Below, piece after piece: positions 5,264-5,438 of a DNA stretch of 5,438 nucleotides. A program made the position numbers and the translations under genes. Under the pieces are notes generated by a model. It did not search any database and was not told where the DNA came from. It saw nothing but the letters and a program-made list of their open reading frames with translations. Within the stretch, counting starts at the first letter, position 1. Every line of letters begins with the position of its first letter. This DNA is from JBGOUJ01 sp041477005 (GTDB lineage Bacteria; Acidobacteriota; Terriglobia; Bryobacterales; JACQDG01). The stretch lies in assembly GCA_041477005.1 (NCBI GenBank), contig JBGOUJ010000539.1, forward strand, positions 1 to 5,438. Reading direction: 5' to 3'.

Positions 5264-5438
5264 ACCGCGCTCCCGAGCGCTAGGGCCAGGATCTTCTCTT
5301 GCGTGGCTTCGTTTCGGTCCAGAATGCCGGCGATCGTGCCGGCGTGCATTACGGCGATGCGGTCACTCATGCCGAGGATCTCGGGCAGCTCGGAGGAAAT
5401 CATGAGAATGGCGATCCCGCGCTCGGCCAGGTCGCACA
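5260..5438 (-). CDS. CUT2 sugar ABC transporter ATPase (RbsA/LsrA-like), C-terminal 58 residues (5' end outside window)
   Basis: This is the tail of a double-domain sugar ATPase that powers the importer from the cytoplasmic side. AERGIAILMISSELPEILGM (5-23 of the visible part) is the conserved stretch after the Walker B/D-loop region of the second nucleotide-binding domain. SDRIAVMHAGTIAGILDRNEATQEKIL is the usual C-terminal strand and helix of RbsA-type proteins. The last residues, LALGSAV, are encoded by the same sequence as the downstream repeats, and the stop TGA (5260-5262) overlaps the ATG of the first repeat. Walker A, the ABC signature and the first domain lie outside the window. Transport of a sugar is inferred from the two permeases and the binding domain that follow. 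Confidence 0.92.
   Translation of the reverse strand, partial: CDLAERGIAILMISSELPEILGMSDRIAVMHAGTIAGILDRNEATQEKILALALGSAV

Noticed and set aside
5034..5283. CRISPR array
   Set aside because: The repeats are contiguous with no unique spacers, the 25/26-bp units overlap gene ends, and no cas gene is present.
5032..5405. Repetitive plus-strand frames across the array and the ATPase tail
   Set aside because: They are antisense to the ATPase and arise only because the repeat lacks stops. They have no start context.

Overview
The window is GC-rich and all credible genes lie on the minus strand. A PQQ-dependent dehydrogenase, a RHH/PIN toxin-antitoxin pair and a CUT2-type sugar ABC operon together would suit an environmental heterotroph such as an acidobacterium of the Solibacter/Bryobacter type. 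That placement is an inference from gene content and family resemblance, not something the sequence proves.

Layout in direction of transcription (right to left). (1) 5260-5438: the last 58 residues of an RbsA/LsrA-like ATPase. (2) 5034-5263: nine head-to-tail 25/26-bp repeats. Every unit starts with ATGA and ends with a Shine-Dalgarno-like GGGAG six bases before the next ATGA, so the array is a train of overlapping start/stop modules. (3) 4119-5033: an RbsC/LsrC-like permease whose ATG is the last of these ATGA junctions. (4) 2104-4122: a second permease, again joined by an ATGA overlap. It reads without a stop into an LsrB/RhaS-like sugar-binding protein, which also has its own ATG and a good ribosome-binding site at 3136-3154. 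The order ATPase, permease, permease, binding protein is that of lsrACDB. (5) 1793-2103: non-coding, with a hairpin after the operon, an AT palindrome and a 12-bp tandem repeat. (6) 1085-1757: an antitoxin (RHH, ParD-like) with a near-consensus, apparently leaderless promoter, then a VapC-type PIN toxin broken by a 5-bp tandem duplication. (7) 813-1084: non-coding, with two inverted repeats. (8) 1-812: the N-terminal 270 residues of an exported PQQ-dependent alcohol dehydrogenase-type quinoprotein, running off the left edge.

The ABC genes form one transcriptional and translational unit: ATPase, permease 1 and permease 2 make the membrane complex, and the binding domain is held at the outer membrane face by its own N-terminal helix. 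The most unusual feature is the array of repeated termination-reinitiation sites between the ATPase and permease 1, followed by the permease/binding-protein fusion and the duplication-inactivated vapC.
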